64,000 nucleotides of DNA from Lepus europaeus (Eukaryota > Chordata > Mammalia > Lagomorpha > Leporidae), in NCBI RefSeq assembly GCF_033115175.1, contig NC_084831.1:13865138-13929137 (forward strand), in the 5' to 3' direction. Within the stretch, counting starts at the first letter, position 1; each line of letters starts with the position of its first letter. Positions 22,561 through 34,640 of the stretch are shown in pieces. The notes beneath the pieces were generated by a model, which was not told the origin of the DNA, searched no databases, and saw nothing but the letters and a program-made list of their open reading frames with translations. A program made the translations under genes and the position numbers.

Positions 22561-23399
22561 CAGCTCTGGATCGGCCTCACGGACTTGTCCCCTCCACCTT
22601 TCCCGCCGTCTGTCCTTCTAGTGGCTCAGGGTGAAAACCTTGAACTCGTTCCTGCTCCCCCCGTCCTCACCCCTGCTGCCAGTGCCGCAGCTGGCCCTGC
22701 TGGCTCACGGTGGAAGACGAGGTTCCGCCCGTTTAAAGGTTGGATTGTTCTAGAATCAGGTGGCCCTCCGCTCGGGACAGCGGCGTGCACGCACCAGCGA
22801 GCTGTTCCGTGGACGGGGGCTGAAGGAAGCAGGAACAGAGAGCAGGCAGCAGACTGGTTGTCCCAAAGCTACTTTCCTTGGGAAGAGTGCCACGGAGCCA
22901 GAACAACACCGGAGGATCGGCCTGGGGTCACTTTAGTTTCTCGGAGACGAAAGCAGAGGGAACTTTGTTGGGACTGAAACGGGCCTGTGTGGGACACTTG
23001 GCTGTCCTCATTCTCTCCTGAATCTTAGCCAGCCAGGTGCCAGCTTCGTTTCTGCGTGCCGAGGTGGCATCCAAGCATGGGTGACTCCATTTAGCCTGGC
23101 CTGTGGGGGCCTGGTCTGAAACAGTGGCCTCCTGTAGTTTGCATCTCGCACTTTCCCTTCAGCTTATGTCCGGAGACGGACTCCTGTCTGCCTGCCCCGG
23201 CCGCCTTTTTGTCCTGCTCGCTCTGCCTGGAGCCTCCTCGCAGCCCGCAAGTCAACAGGGCCGCGTTCAGCGGGAGTCACGTCAGCTCCCTCTGCTCAAA
23301 ACCTCAGAGGAAAGGCGGCGCCGTGCAGGGGCCCAGCCGGCCCCACGTGGCCCGACCCCGTGTCCTCTCGCGCAGCTCATGCGGCCCCATCGCCCTGGG
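22561..23399. other. Intergenic, no gene seen
   Basis: GC-rich sequence between the LTR-like block and the L2 end; open frames lack any recognisable domain. Confidence 0.35.
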
Positions 23400-23788
23400 C
23401 CCTTGGCTGGTCCTGGGACGTGCCAGGCTCGTCCTTGCCTGGGGTCTCTGCCCTGGTCATTCCCTCCGCCTGGCAGGCTCTCCACCCAGAGATCTGTGTG
23501 ACGGACACCTGGTGTCCTTCCACCTTTGTCCACGTGTCACTTTCTCAGTGAAGCCCACCCTGAGCACCCCACCCACCATTCCAACCGCCCCCTCCTCCTA
23601 ACCCGCTGTATTTCCTCTCCCCCTCTAACCCACGGGACTCGTTCCTTACCTGTTAACTCTTCATTGACTGTCTCGACCTCCTCCCCTCATCCCTCACAAC
23701 TCGGGGCTGTGGATCTGCGCTTATCTGCTGTGTACCTGGGCAGTGCCTGAACACAACAGGTGCTCAGTACGTATTTATGGAATGGAAG
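23400..23788 (+). mobile_element. L2 3' end
   Basis: Contains CACTTTCTCAGTGAAGCCCACCCTG, CTGTATTTCCTC and the terminal CAGTGCCTG...AACAGGTGCTCAGTACGTATTTATGGAATG, diagnostic of L2. Confidence 0.8.
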
Positions 23789-24149
23789 CACCTACTAGGT
23801 CCGATGCTATTCCCTGTAAGCGGAGCCTAGCCCGCCTAGCCTGGTGTGCATGGGGGACAGCATGGAAAACTGACCCTCCGTGAGGTCTCAGAAACCATCA
23901 ATTGATTAAAAAAACAGTAGTACAGGCTTGGGTCTGCTGCGCAGCAGGGGGCCGCACACACTCGCACAAGGAGGACAGACCGCCCCGCCCCCAGCCACCT
24001 GTACAGGTCACTTTCTAAAGGAAGATTTGTGATAGTGTAGCTGATTGAAAACTGTGAGTGCAAACAGCATTTCACACCCATAGCTGATGGATTCAACTGT
24101 ATTTCACTCAACACCAAACCTGTCCCTTGCTTTGTGCCTTCCTTTTTTT

Positions 24150-24435
24150 TTTTATTTTTTAAATATTTGTTTTATTTTAAAGGCAGAGTTACAGAGAGAG
24201 CTTGCATCCTTTTGTTCACTTCCCAAATGGCCACAATGGCCAGAGCTGGGCCAATCTGAAGCCAGGAGCCAGGAGCTTCTGGGTCTCCCATGTGAGTGCA
24301 GGTTCCACTGCTTTCCCAGGCACATGAGCAGGGAGCTGGATCAGAAATGGAGCAACTGGGACTCGAACCGGCGCCCATAGAGGGTGCTGGTGTTGTAGGT
24401 GGTGCTTAATTTGCAGTGCCACAGCGCTGGCCCCT
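24150..24435 (-). mobile_element. C-type SINE
   Basis: T run, TTTTATTTTAAAGGCAGAGTTAC tail to GCCACAGCGCTGGCCCC. Confidence 0.88.
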
Positions 24436-24489
24436 GTCCCTTCTTCTGTAGTGACCATTGTTCTCATCCTGGTCATGGATGTGGGCTCA

Positions 24490-24870
24490 AATCAAGGTGC
24501 TGTGGGAGTCAGGGAGATGGAGAGTTCATGAGCTGGAGGCCACACCTGCCCCACCCCTGTAATCCTATCAACCCACCTGTCAATCAGATGACCCCTCCCC
24601 AGGATGCACCTCCCCTTATCTGGGACCCGGGGGCAGCACCATGCAACCACTCCCCTTTCGAGGCTCATAAGAAGCTTGGTGAAGGGGAGGGGGCTTTTCT
24701 CTCTCCCACCTCGTGGACTCCAGACGAGCAGAGCAGGGTATGAAACTCCCCTTTCATTTACCTTTCTCGGCCCACTCTCCCTCAACGAAGCCCGCGCGTG
24801 CCTGTGTATTCTCACTCTGTAAATCACCCTTATCACACTGCATGCCACATCTGTGCCTGTACTTAGGATT
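24490..24870 (+). mobile_element. Possible LTR fragment
   Basis: Has a GTCAATCAG box near 24582 and a CTCATAAGAAGCTTGG box near 24663, then CT-rich sequence with TTTCATTTACC and TTCTCACTCTGTAAATC, resembling U3-R-U5. No partner copy is seen and the ends are unclear. Confidence 0.3.
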
Positions 24871-25917
24871 CTTCTCTATGTAAAAGGCAAGAGCCTGGGA
24901 TAGTAATTTAGGCCCAGACCTAGCCCACAATGAAGGTGCTGTAAGTCGTCCAAGGTGTTGCTGGGTTCCCTCCTCGGCCCCGGGGCCGGCGGGGGCCTCG
25001 CTGGCCTGGCTGGGAGCATGCCTGCTGACCTGGCCCTGGCCCCTTCTGTCTTGGGGCTGGGTGGATTCCCCCCGTTCCAGGAAGAGGTAGTGGAGGATGA
25101 ATAGACCTGGCTTGTCTGTTCAGGGGAGAGAAGTGGCCCAGTGAGAGGCACCCCTGCCAGCTCTGGGGGGAGCCAAGGTCCAGTGTCCAGTTGAACTTGG
25201 CCGTGGGGGAGGCGCCTGGCCAGCTCAGTGCCAGCCAGGGTGGCTGTACGCCCAGTGTGCTCTGCAGGGCTCTGGAAGTTGCCCAGGTGCCAGCGCTGCC
25301 TTCCCTCACACCTGTCATTGCGAGGGGCTGGCCCCAGGCACTCAGCCATTAGGGGTCAGTCATGCATGCGACTGTGCCCAGGTGAGGCTGCACCTCTGAG
25401 CGGGTGTCCCCTGCGCTCCTGCCTTGCCCATCTGGACACAAACTTGGTCCCAAGCCTTGCTCCCTGCCACGCTTCATCCCGTTTGCCTGCCTTGTTCTGG
25501 TTCTTGATAACCGTGGCTTCTTCCCCTTTCCCACACGGACCAATGGCTACAGCATGAAGGCTGCAGGGGACCTCCTGTGTTTGTGTCCTGAGCACTTGAG
25601 AGCAGGTGCAGGGCCTCCTGGAGCCTGCGGGCTCTCAGCCTGTTCCTGGCTGTCACCCACCTCTCCTGCTCTCCACCCTCTCTCCCCAGGGAGGCCAGAA
25701 CCTGACTTTCATGTCTCTGCCCAAGGCCTGCTCCAGGGCCAGCTGTCAATCACAGGCAGGCTCTGCCCATCTCCTTCCTGCTCCTACAGGGGCTCCATAA
25801 ACCACCTTTGTGTGTCAGTCTCTGTGCTGGCTTCCTGTGACTGAGCATTGCAAGTTTGGCTTGAAATAACACTCATGTATTGTCTTACACCTCTGCAGGC
25901 TGCAACCAAATCAATTT
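24871..25917. other. Intergenic, no gene seen
   Basis: GC-rich near 24960-25300. Open on the minus strand for 157 codons, without recognised similarity. Confidence 0.35.
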
Positions 25918-26238
25918 TTTCTGTTTTAAAGGTTTATTCTTTTATTTGAAAAATGGAGTTATAGACAGAGAGGGAGAGGTCTTCCATCCACTGGTTCACT
26001 CCCCAAGTGGCCACAATACCAGGAGCTGAGCAGATCAAAAGCCAGGAGCAAGGAGCTTCTTCCAGGTCTCCGATGCAGGTGCAGGGGCCCAAGAACTTGG
26101 GCCATCTTCTACTGCTTTCCCAGGCTGTAGCCAAGAGCTGGATCAGAAGTGGAGCAGCCGAGACTCAAATGGGTGCCCATATGGGTTGCCAGCACTGCAG
26201 GCCGCGGCTTTACTTGCTGTGTCACCACGCTGGCCCCA
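25918..26238 (-). mobile_element. C-type SINE
   Basis: TTAAAGGTTTATTCTTTTATTTGAAAAATGG tail to GTCACCACGCTGGCCCC. Confidence 0.88.
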
Positions 26239-26470
26239 TTTTTAATTGACATATAGTAATTGTGCATATTTGGGGTGGAGGGTGGTGGCAGTGTTAACTT
26301 CCAATATAGCTATACAGTGTGTGATGGCTGGATCAGGACAATGGGCATGTCCACCCCCTCAGATCTTGGTCATTTCCTTGCTTTGGGAACATTTGAAATC
26401 CCCACCATTAGCTATTTTGAACGATCCTGTTAATTACTGTCAACCACGCCACCTTCAGGAGTTCCTCCTC
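26239..26470 (-). mobile_element. Old L1 3'UTR fragment
   Basis: TTTTTAATTGACATATAGTAATTGTGCATATTTGG and CAGTGTGTGATGGCTGGATCAGG resemble the reverse of eutherian L1 3'UTRs. It abuts the preceding SINE. Confidence 0.55.
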
Positions 26471-26717
26471 CCTGGCTGCCGTGGGAGAGGTCAGTTTTCT
26501 TTGTTCTGATGTCGCCCATGAGTCCCAGGCCACCCAAACCCCGGGCACCCAATGCCGGCTGAGCTGCTGTCCCTTTCCTGTGCCAGGCTCGGCCCAGGGC
26601 CCCGGTGTGGAGCCCGGTCCCATTTTAGGAATTTTGAGGGGGACACAATTCAGTTCATTACACTGGAGAAACCACTACTATGATATTGTCACCTTAGGTT
26701 AGTGTGTCTTCTCCATT

Positions 26718-26985
26718 ATTAATATTTCTTAATTTGAGAGAGGAAGAGAGCACTCCTGCCTGCTGGTTCACTCCTCCAGTGCCAACAGCAAAGGATAGGC
26801 CAGGCTAGAGCAGGGAGCTCGGAACTCAATCCAGGGCTCCCACGTGGGTGGCAGGGGCCCAAGTACTTGAGCCATCACCGCTGCCTCCCAGGGTCCACTT
26901 ATCAGGAAGCTGGAGTCAGGAGCTGGAGCCGGGCATCAGAGCCAGGTACTATGATGGGGTTGCAGGTGTCTTGCTTGCTTTAGGA
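26718..26985 (-). mobile_element. C-type SINE, strongly diverged
   Basis: GCCTGCTGGTTCACTCCTCC, CCCACGTGGGTGGCAGGGGCCC and GAAGCTGGAGTCAGGAGC in SINE order. Confidence 0.65.
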
Positions 26986-27238
26986 CGTTTTATAAATGGA
27001 GTCATATATAAGGGGTCTTCACAAAGTACTGTGGAAATGCATATTATGAAAAAATGTATGCACACCATGAAAAACTTTTTGTGCTTAAATTAACTTATCT
27101 TTTAATCCCTTTTTTTTTTGTTTGTTTGTTTGTTTTGTTTCCACATCTGAGGTTTTCCTTCTGCAAACATGCAGGGGCAGCACTTGCAGTTTTGGGCTCT
27201 GTGTCCCCTCTGCACCCACGCTCAGTATTAAGCAGTGT

Positions 27239-27530
27239 TGCTGTGGACTCGTTCTGAGAGGAGAAGTGCAGTGGGGGCAAAAGTTATGGAGTCACGACAC
27301 AGACAGCAGGAGTCGGGGGAGTCAGGTGAAAGTGGGTAGAGGCGAGCAGCCTGCAGACTCATTTATTTCAGTTGGTACAGCAGCTTATATAGCCAAGGCA
27401 GCCAATCCGGTCAAGGGGCGGTTTATGTTGTAACCAATCACTGCCTGTTGCCAGGCAGGCTCCATTGTCAGGTGGGCTCCAAAGCCATTCCTGAGTAACT
27501 GATGCTCGCTTGCCAGTGCCATCTTGGCAT
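27239..27530 (-). mobile_element. Short solo LTR, betaretrovirus (ERVK)-like
   Basis: On the minus strand, in order: start near TGCCAAGATGGCACTGG, GTGATTGGTTAC (CCAAT box), GGCTATATAAGC (TATA), GAAATAAATGAG (AATAAA) and a U5-like end, all in about 290 bp with TG...CA borders. The layout is that of a compact class II LTR. No internal region is attached. Confidence 0.65.
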
Positions 27531-27552
27531 GGCCTTCTCATTCCACCACAAA

Positions 27553-27855
27553 AGTTATTTATTTATTTTTACTTCATTTGAAAGGCAGAGAGAGAGAAAG
27601 AAAGGGAGAGATCTTCCAGCTGCTGGTTTGCTCTCCAAATGCCTGCGACAGCCAGTGCTGGGCCAGGCTGAAGCTAGAATCCCAGAACTCTGTCTAGGTT
27701 TCCCATGTGGGTGGCGGGGACCCAAGTACTTAAGCCATTATCTGCTGCCTCCCACAGTGTGCAGGAAGCTGGATCAGAAGTGGAGGAGCTGGGACTTGAA
27801 CCAGGCACTCTGAAATGGATGCAAGTGTCCCAAGTGGCATCCATACCACTTAAGT
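27553..27855 (-). mobile_element. C-type SINE
   Basis: TTATTTATTTTTACTTCATTTGAAAGGCAG tail through CTGGTTTGCTCTCCAAATG and CCCATGTGGGTGGCGGGGACCC; the head is degraded. Confidence 0.8.
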
Positions 27856-27977
27856 GATCTGTTTGGTGGGGGTGGGGTGGGGGATGACTCTGTGCTTTAT
27901 CAGGAAAATCTCTTGTGCGTTGTTATCTTTTACTAGGACTTTTGATTATTTAGTGAAACAGTCTTCTTCTCTTCAGT

Positions 27978-27978
<1 letters not shown>

Positions 27979-28031
<53 letters not shown>

Positions 28032-28338
28032 GCTAGAGTAACGGACAGTGAGAGAGACAGAGAGAAAGGTCTTTCTTCCATTGGTTCACCCCACAAATGG
28101 CCGCCACGGCTGGCGCGCTGCACCGATCCGAAGCCAGGAGCCAGGTGCTTCCTCCTGGTCTCCCATGCAGGTGCAGGGCCCAAGCACTTAGGCCATCCTC
28201 CACTGCCTTCACGGGCCACAGCAGAGAGCTGGACTGGAGGAGGAGTAATCAGGACAGAACCAGTGCTCCGACTGGGACTAGAACCCGGAGTGCTGGCACC
28301 GCAGGCGGAGGATTAGCCTAGTGAGCCACGGTGCCAGC
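27979..28338 (-). mobile_element. Young C-type SINE with 49-base T run
   Basis: The T run at 27979-28027 is its A tail on the minus strand; the head ends GATTAGCCTAGTGAGCCACGGTGCCAGCC. CTCTTCAG flanks both sides. Confidence 0.92.
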
Positions 28339-28479
28339 CTCTTCAGAGGTTTTTAACCAGTAACGTTTCTGTATTTGCCCTTAACTCTCTCATAGTGACT
28401 GAGGAGCCTGTTTAATCAAGTATTTTTAATGTTTTGATGTTTTCTGACAAATTTTACCCATCAGGATCCAATTTAATAT

Positions 28480-28785
28480 TTTTTAGTATTTATTTATTTT
28501 ATTTGAAAGGTAGAGTTAGAAAGAGAGAAATCTTCCATCAGCTGATTCACCTCCCAAATGGCCGCAATGGTCAGAACTGGGCCAGACAGAAGCCAGGGGC
28601 CAGGAGCTTCTTCTGTGTCTCCCACATGGGTGCAGGAACTCAAGCACTTGGGACATCTGTTGCTTTCCCAGGTGTGTTAGCAGGGAGATGGATGGGAAGT
28701 GGAGCAGCCAGGACTTGAACTGGCGCTCATGTGGGATGCCAGCGCTACAGGCAACTTAACCTGCTGCACCAAAGCGCTAGCCCCT
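28480..28785 (-). mobile_element. C-type SINE
   Basis: TATTTATTTTATTTGAAAGGTAGAGTTAG tail to CACCAAAGCGCTAGCCCC. Confidence 0.9.
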
Positions 28786-28940
28786 GTGTATCAGAATTTT
28801 AACCTTGATCACTTATAAGTCTTGCCACTCACAGACAATATTTTGTGAAAGCTTTTTGCAGTCACCTATAACCCAAAAGTGCTGGATCTTCAAGGAGATT
28901 CATGGAAAAAAATGGACAAGTATAGATTTCTGGTAACTTT

Positions 28941-29266
28941 TTTTTTAAAAGATTTATTTTATTTATTTGAAAGAGTTACAGAGAGAGGTAGAGACAGAGA
29001 GAGAGAGGTCTTTCATCCACTGGTTCACTCTCAGATGGCCACAACTGCTGGAGCTGTGCCAATCCGAAGCCAGGAGTCAGGAGCTTCTTCCGGGTCTCCC
29101 ATGTGAGTGCAGGGGCCCAAAGCCTTGGGCCATCTTCTGCTGCTCTCCCAGGTCATAGCAGAGAGCTGGATCGGAAGAGGAATAGCCAGGACTGGAACCA
29201 GCGCCCATATGGGATGCTGGCACTTCAGGCCAGGGCTTTAACCCACTGTGCCACAGCACCAGCCCC
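28941..29266 (-). mobile_element. C-type SINE with target duplication
   Basis: Flanked by GATTTCTGGTAACTTT (28925-28940) and GATTTCCGGTAACTTT (29267-29282), a 15 of 16 match. Confidence 0.93.
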
Positions 29267-29341
29267 GATTTCCGGTAACTTTAAGATCATACCTTTGTAC
29301 TGGGTAAGAATTTCCAGAACTTCAATAAAGAAAGTGGTGAC

Positions 29342-29373
29342 TTCAGGGCAGGCGTTTAGAGCAGCGGTTAATT
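29342..29373 (+). mobile_element. SINE head split off by LINE-1 insertion
   Basis: CAGGGCAGGCGTTTAGAGCAGCGGTTA is a SINE head; the body resumes at about 32702 after the LINE-1. Confidence 0.7.
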
Positions 29374-30110
29374 GGGAAGGAAGAACTCAAACTATCCCTC
29401 TTTGCAGATGATATGATTCTTTACTTAGGGGATCCAAAGAACTCTACTAAGAGACTATTGGAACTCATAGAAGAGTTTGGCAAAGTAGCAGGATATAAAA
29501 TCGATGCACAAAAATCAACAGCCTTTGTATACACATGGCTGAGAAAGAACTTCTAAGATCAATCCCATTCACAATAGCTAAAAAAAAATCAAATACCTTG
29601 GAATAAACTTAACCAACGATATCAAAGATCTCTACGATGAGAATTACAAAACTTTAAAGAAAGAAATAGAAGAGGATATCAAAAATGGAAAAATCTTCCA
29701 TGCTCATGGATTGGAAGAATCAATATCATCAAAATGTCCATTCTCCCAAAAGCAATTTATAGATTCAATGTGATACCAATCAAAATACCAAAGACATTCT
29801 TCTCAGATATGGAAAAAATGATGCTGAAATTCCTATGGAGACACAGGAGACCTCAAATAGCTAAAGCAATCTTGTACAACAAAAACAAAGCATCACAATA
29901 CCAGATTTCAGGACATACTACAGGGCAGTTATTATCAAAACAGCATGGTACTGGTACAGAAACAGATGGATAGACCAATGGAACAGAATAGAAACACCAG
30001 AAATCAATCCAAACATCTATAGCCAACTTATATTTGATCAAGGATCCAAAACCAATTCCTGGAGCAAGGACAGTCTATTCAATAAATGGTGCTGGGAAGA
30101 TTGGATTTCC

Positions 30111-31049
30111 ATGTGCAGAAGCAGGAAGCAAGACCCCTACCTTACACCTTACACAAAAATCCACTCAACATGGATTAAAGACTTAAATCTACGACCTGAC
30201 ACCATCAAATTATTAGAGAACATTGGAGAAACCCTGCAAGATATAGGTACCAGCAAAGACTTCTTGGAAAAGACCCCGGAAGCACAGGCAGTCAAAGCCA
30301 AAATTAACATTTGGGATTGCATCAAATTGAGAAGTTTCTGTACTGCAAAAGAAACAGTCAGGAAAGTGGAGAGGCAACTGACAGAATGGGAAAAAATATT
30401 TGCAAACTATGCAACAGATAAAGGGTTAATAACCAGAATCTACAAAGAGATCAAGAAACTCCAAAACATCAAAACAAACAACCCACTTAAGAGATGGGCC
30501 AAGGACCTCAATAGACATTTTTCAAAAGAGGAAATCCAAATGGCCAACAGACACATGAAAAAATGTTCAAGATCACTAGCAATCAGGGAAATGCAAATCA
30601 AAACCACAATAAGGTTTCACCTCACCCCGGTTAGAATGGCTCACATTCAGAAATCTACCAACAATAGATGCTGGAGAGGATGTGGGGAAAAAGGGACACT
30701 AACCCACTGTTGGTGGGAATGCAAACTGGTAAAGCCACTGTGGAAGTCAGTCTGGAGATTCCTCAGAAACCTGAATATAACCCTACCATACAACCCAGCC
30801 ATCCCACTCCTTGGAATTTACCCAAAGGAAACTAAATTGACAAACAAAAAAGCTGTCTGCACCTTAATGTTTATTGCTGCTCAATTCACAATAGCTAAGA
30901 CCTGGAATCAACCCAAATGCCCATCAACAGTAGACTGGATAAAGAAATTATGGGACATGTACTCTATAGAATACTATACAGCAGTCAAAAACAATGAAAT
31001 CTGGTCATGCAACAACATGGAGGAATCTGGAAAACATCATGCTGAGTGA
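30111..31049 (+). pseudogene. LINE-1 ORF2 C-terminal remnant
   Basis: A 312-codon open stretch covering the region after the reverse transcriptase domain and the Cys-rich C-terminus of ORF2. It contains the [13 protein letters not shown] and [21 protein letters not shown] segments typical of L1 ORF2p and ends [17 protein letters not shown]. The upstream part (29388-30110) is in other frames, so this is a decayed fragment, not an independent gene. Confidence 0.85.
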
Positions 31050-32200
31050 AATAAGCCAGTCCCAAAGGGACAAATGTCATATGTTCTCCCTAATCGGTGA
31101 CAACTAACCAAGCACAAAAAAGGAAACCTGTTGAAGTGAAATGGACACTATGAGAAACAGTGACTTGATCAGCCCTTGTCCTGACTGTTGATGTACAATT
31201 TAATACTTTATCCCTTTTAGTATTTTTTTTTGGTTCTAGTTAATACTATTGGTTGAACTCTGTAATTAACACACAATTATTCTTAGGTGTTTCAATTTAA
31301 CTGAAAAGGGATCCTTGTTAAATATAAGAGTGGGAATAAGAGAGGGAGGAGATGTACAATTTGGGACATGCACAGTCGGACTTGCCCCAAATGGCAGAGT
31401 TAGAAATGTGCCAGGGGATTCCAATACAATCCCATCAAGGTTGCATGTACCAATGCCATCTCACTAGTCCAAATGATCAATTTCAGCTCACGATTGATCA
31501 CACTGATAGGTCTAAGAGTCAAAGGGATCACACAAACAAGACTAGTGTCTGCTAATACTAACTGATAGAATAAAAAAGGGAGAGCACGATCCATCATGGG
31601 AAGCGGGATACACAGCAGACTCATAGAATGGCAGATGTCCTAAACAGCACTCTGGCCTCAGAATCAGCCCTTAAGGCATTCAGATCTGGCTTAAGAGCCC
31701 ATGAGAGTATTTTAGTCATGGAAAGCCAAGATACTCTGGCCAAAACAAACAAACAAAACAAAACAAAACAAAAACCTAAATGAAAGATCTCTGCGAGTGA
31801 GATCCCAGTAGAAAGAACGGGCCATCAAAGGATGAGGTACCTTTTTCTGAAGGGAGGAGAGAACTTCCACTTTGACTATGACCTTCTCTAAATAAGATCG
31901 AAGTTGGCAAACTCAAAAGGCTTCCATAGCCTTGGCAACTCATGACTAGAGCCTAGGGAGATTACTGACGCCATAAACAAGAGTGTCAAATTGTTAAGTC
32001 AACAACAGGAGTCACTGTGTACTTATTCCTCATGTAGGATCTCTGTCCTTAATGTGTTGTTCAATGTGAATTAATGCTATAACTAGTACGGAAACAGTAT
32101 TTTACACTTTATGTTCTATGTGGGTGCAAACTGATGAAATCTTTACTTAATATATACTAAATCAATCTTCTGTATATAAAGATAATTGAAAATGAATCTT

Positions 32201-32543
32201 TTTTTTTTTATTTTTTGACAGGCAGAGTGGACAGTGAGAGAGAGAGACAGAGAGAAAGGTCTTCCTTTGCCGTTGGTTCACCCTCCAATGGCCGCCGCGG
32301 TTGGCGTGCTGCGGCCGGCGCACCACGCTGATCCGATGGCAGGAGCCAGGTGCCTATCCTGGTCTCCCATGGGGTGCAGGGCCCAAGCACTTGAGCCATC
32401 CTCCACTGCACTCCCTGGCCACAGCAGAGAGCTGGCCTGGAAGAGGGGCAACCGGGACAGGATCGGTGCCCTGACCAGGACTAGAACCCGGTGTGCCGGC
32501 GCCTCAAGGCGGAGGATTAGCCTAGTGAGCCGCGGCGCCGGCC
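32201..32543 (-). mobile_element. Young C-type SINE inside the LINE-1 3'UTR
   Basis: Perfect 13-bp duplication GAAAATGAATCTT at 32188-32200 and 32544-32556. Confidence 0.96.
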
Positions 32544-32701
32544 GAAAATGAATCTTGATGTGAATGGAATGGGAGAGGGAGCAGGATATGGGAGGATTGC
32601 GTGTGGGAGGGAAATTATGTGGGGGGATAAAGCCATTGTAATCCATAAACTGTACTTTGGAAATTTATATTTACTAAATAAAAGTTTAAAAAAAGAAAAA
32701 G

Positions 32702-32992
32702 ACACCAGCTGGGATGCCTGCCTCCCATCAGAGCGCCTGCGGTTAAGTCCCGCCTCCCCTGCTGACTCCGGGTTCCTGCTAAGTGCACTCTGGGGGGCAA
32801 TGGTGATGGCTCAAGTGGTTGGGTTCCTGCTGCTCACATGGGAGAGGCAGACTCGGGTCTCAGCTCCTGCCTTGGGCTTCTCTGTCTGTTGCAGGACTTT
32901 GGGGGAGTGAACCAGCGAGTCAAAGCTCTCGTTGGTCTGTCTGTCTCCCTATTTCTGTCTTTCAAATCAAATAAGTAAAGAAATAAAAAATT
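32702..32992 (+). mobile_element. SINE body, second half of the element split by LINE-1
   Basis: AGACACCAGCTGGGATGCCTGCCTCCC follows the LINE-1 tail and continues to TCAAATCAAATAAGTAAAG. Confidence 0.78.
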
Positions 32993-33181
32993 TAAAGGTA
33001 AGTTTCTAAATGAAGGAGAAATCAGGAAGCGATGGCGTTATGAAGCTGCCACTGAAGACCAAGCAGAAATAAGAATTCGTTAGATGAGAATAAATGCGTT
33101 GATAAGGGCAGCGTTGTTTTTTATTTTGGAATTTTATTGATTCTTTCTTTATTTTAATGTTTTGTTTCCCAGATTCCCAAA

Positions 33182-34640
33182 CTTTTTTTTTTAATTTTCT
33201 CATACTTTATTGCACAGTGCAAATTTGATCAAAATGCACATTTTGTGCTGAAACCTACACTACCGCTGAGGGTTTGGTGTGAGATCCCACCGCTTACTTA
33301 AACACAGTTCAACCCAGCATGGAGGTGAGCTTCCTTCTGACGCTGAGCTACGTCAGCGCCGTTTTCTGTTGACCCAGACGACGTCGGTGGTGTCTTTCCT
33401 TCTTCATTCTTGCTTCTTTTGTTCTTCTTCAGAAGTTCACAGTGTAACAGAGTGGAAATTACAACTAATAGAAACTACTTTAAAAATATGGCTTTACAGA
33501 CGCAAAAAATTCAGTAATGTTGCCACAACCCCTCGTACAATGTGATCCTTATTTACTATTATCCAGAATAAATTTCTGTTCATATTAAATTATTCAAGTA
33601 TATCTACAGCAGTGTTTGTAGCCGAGAGGTCCCATCGCTCAATGAATGGCCTCTCTTTGAAGAGCACTTCTAACTTCAATACAATTAAGGTGGAGTTTTA
33701 ACAATGTCTTGATTTTACAATGTATCATACATTCTCAATGTTCAGAGGAGCAAAACATAATTTGATTTATAGCGAGTTTAATATCCCTTTGGTACAGCAC
33801 CAGAAGTTAAAAATGGATCTAGCCAAATGGTCTCCTCTATCATAGTTTCTCACCATTTATTTCTACAATAATAAACCCAAACTGAGAATGAAGACAACTC
33901 AGGTCAAATACGTTCACCTTAAAGAAGTAAACATCTCATCCACTTCACACTTAGGATACATAACTGCTTTCCTACAGAGCCAAACCTGTTTTATTCTTAT
34001 AAGCCATAACAATTTGGCAATATATACTTTTGTAAACAGACTAAAATATTTACTTTTTCTCCCTACGTGACCCCTACAGAATTCAGAAAATTATTTGTGG
34101 ATATTCTTATTTTATATCAATATAGTTGTTTGTGTAAGTTCAGAGTTCATTCTCTTTATAACTGTATACAACTGGAATTACTGGATATATCTTCAACACT
34201 GTATTTGATATTTGAAAATGTTCATAGAATGCCAGACTTACAGGGAGCAAGAAAAAACCCACTTCCTGCCAGGTCCTAGAATTTTAGGATATTTGGGGAA
34301 CCTTGAGAAGAGAGGAATTCACCTCAATTCCTGGGTCCTGCAGGCAAGGTTTGGTTTGACTTTCTAGCCCTAAGAGGCTTTCAAAAGTTCAGCTTGAGAA
34401 TCTGTATCAAAAGTGCAAGCAAAGCAAAGTTATTAAAAACAGCCTATTAGTCACAATTCTTGCTGCGCCTATGTAAAGGGTCGTGAGACTAAGCCGATTT
34501 TGCAAACAGATTTTTCTTATTTTGATGATCTTTGGTAGAAATGAGTGTGGCAGTACAAAGAGAAATTGTAGTTCAGAAGAAAAACGATGGTGCACCTGTT
34601 ATCATGTGGTAATCCTGTTCGTTGTCTCTAAGTTTTTAAA
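33182..34640 (-). pseudogene. Probable retrocopy of an unidentified mRNA 3'UTR
   Basis: On the minus strand this AT-rich block ends with TGCACTGTGCAATAAAGTATGAG and, after a few bases, an A tract (plus-strand T run at 33182-33192), the form of a reverse-transcribed, polyadenylated 3'UTR truncated at its 5' end near 34640. No long reading frame or splice pattern is present and the base composition differs from both sides. I do not recognise the parent gene and found no clear target-site duplication. It could instead be unique non-coding sequence with a chance AATAAA and A tract. Confidence 0.5.

Larger units (their letters stand above)
29374..32700 (+). mobile_element. LINE-1 insertion, 5'-truncated, lagomorph type
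   Basis: Starts inside the ORF2 reverse transcriptase domain ([20 protein letters not shown] near 29388), followed by the C-terminal part of ORF2 to 31049 and a 3'UTR of about 1.6 kb ending at an AATAAA (about 32678) and an A-rich tail. The left flank (AGCAGCGGTTA, to 29373) and right flank (AGACACCAGCTGGG, from about 32702) are the two halves of one older SINE, so the element landed in that SINE. A young SINE lies in the 3'UTR at 32201-32543. ORF2 is broken by frameshifts and stops, so the element cannot move by itself. Confidence 0.9.

Noticed and set aside
24876-25349. 157-codon minus-strand open frame
   Set aside because: Pro/Arg/Gly-rich composition follows the local GC content; no recognised family.
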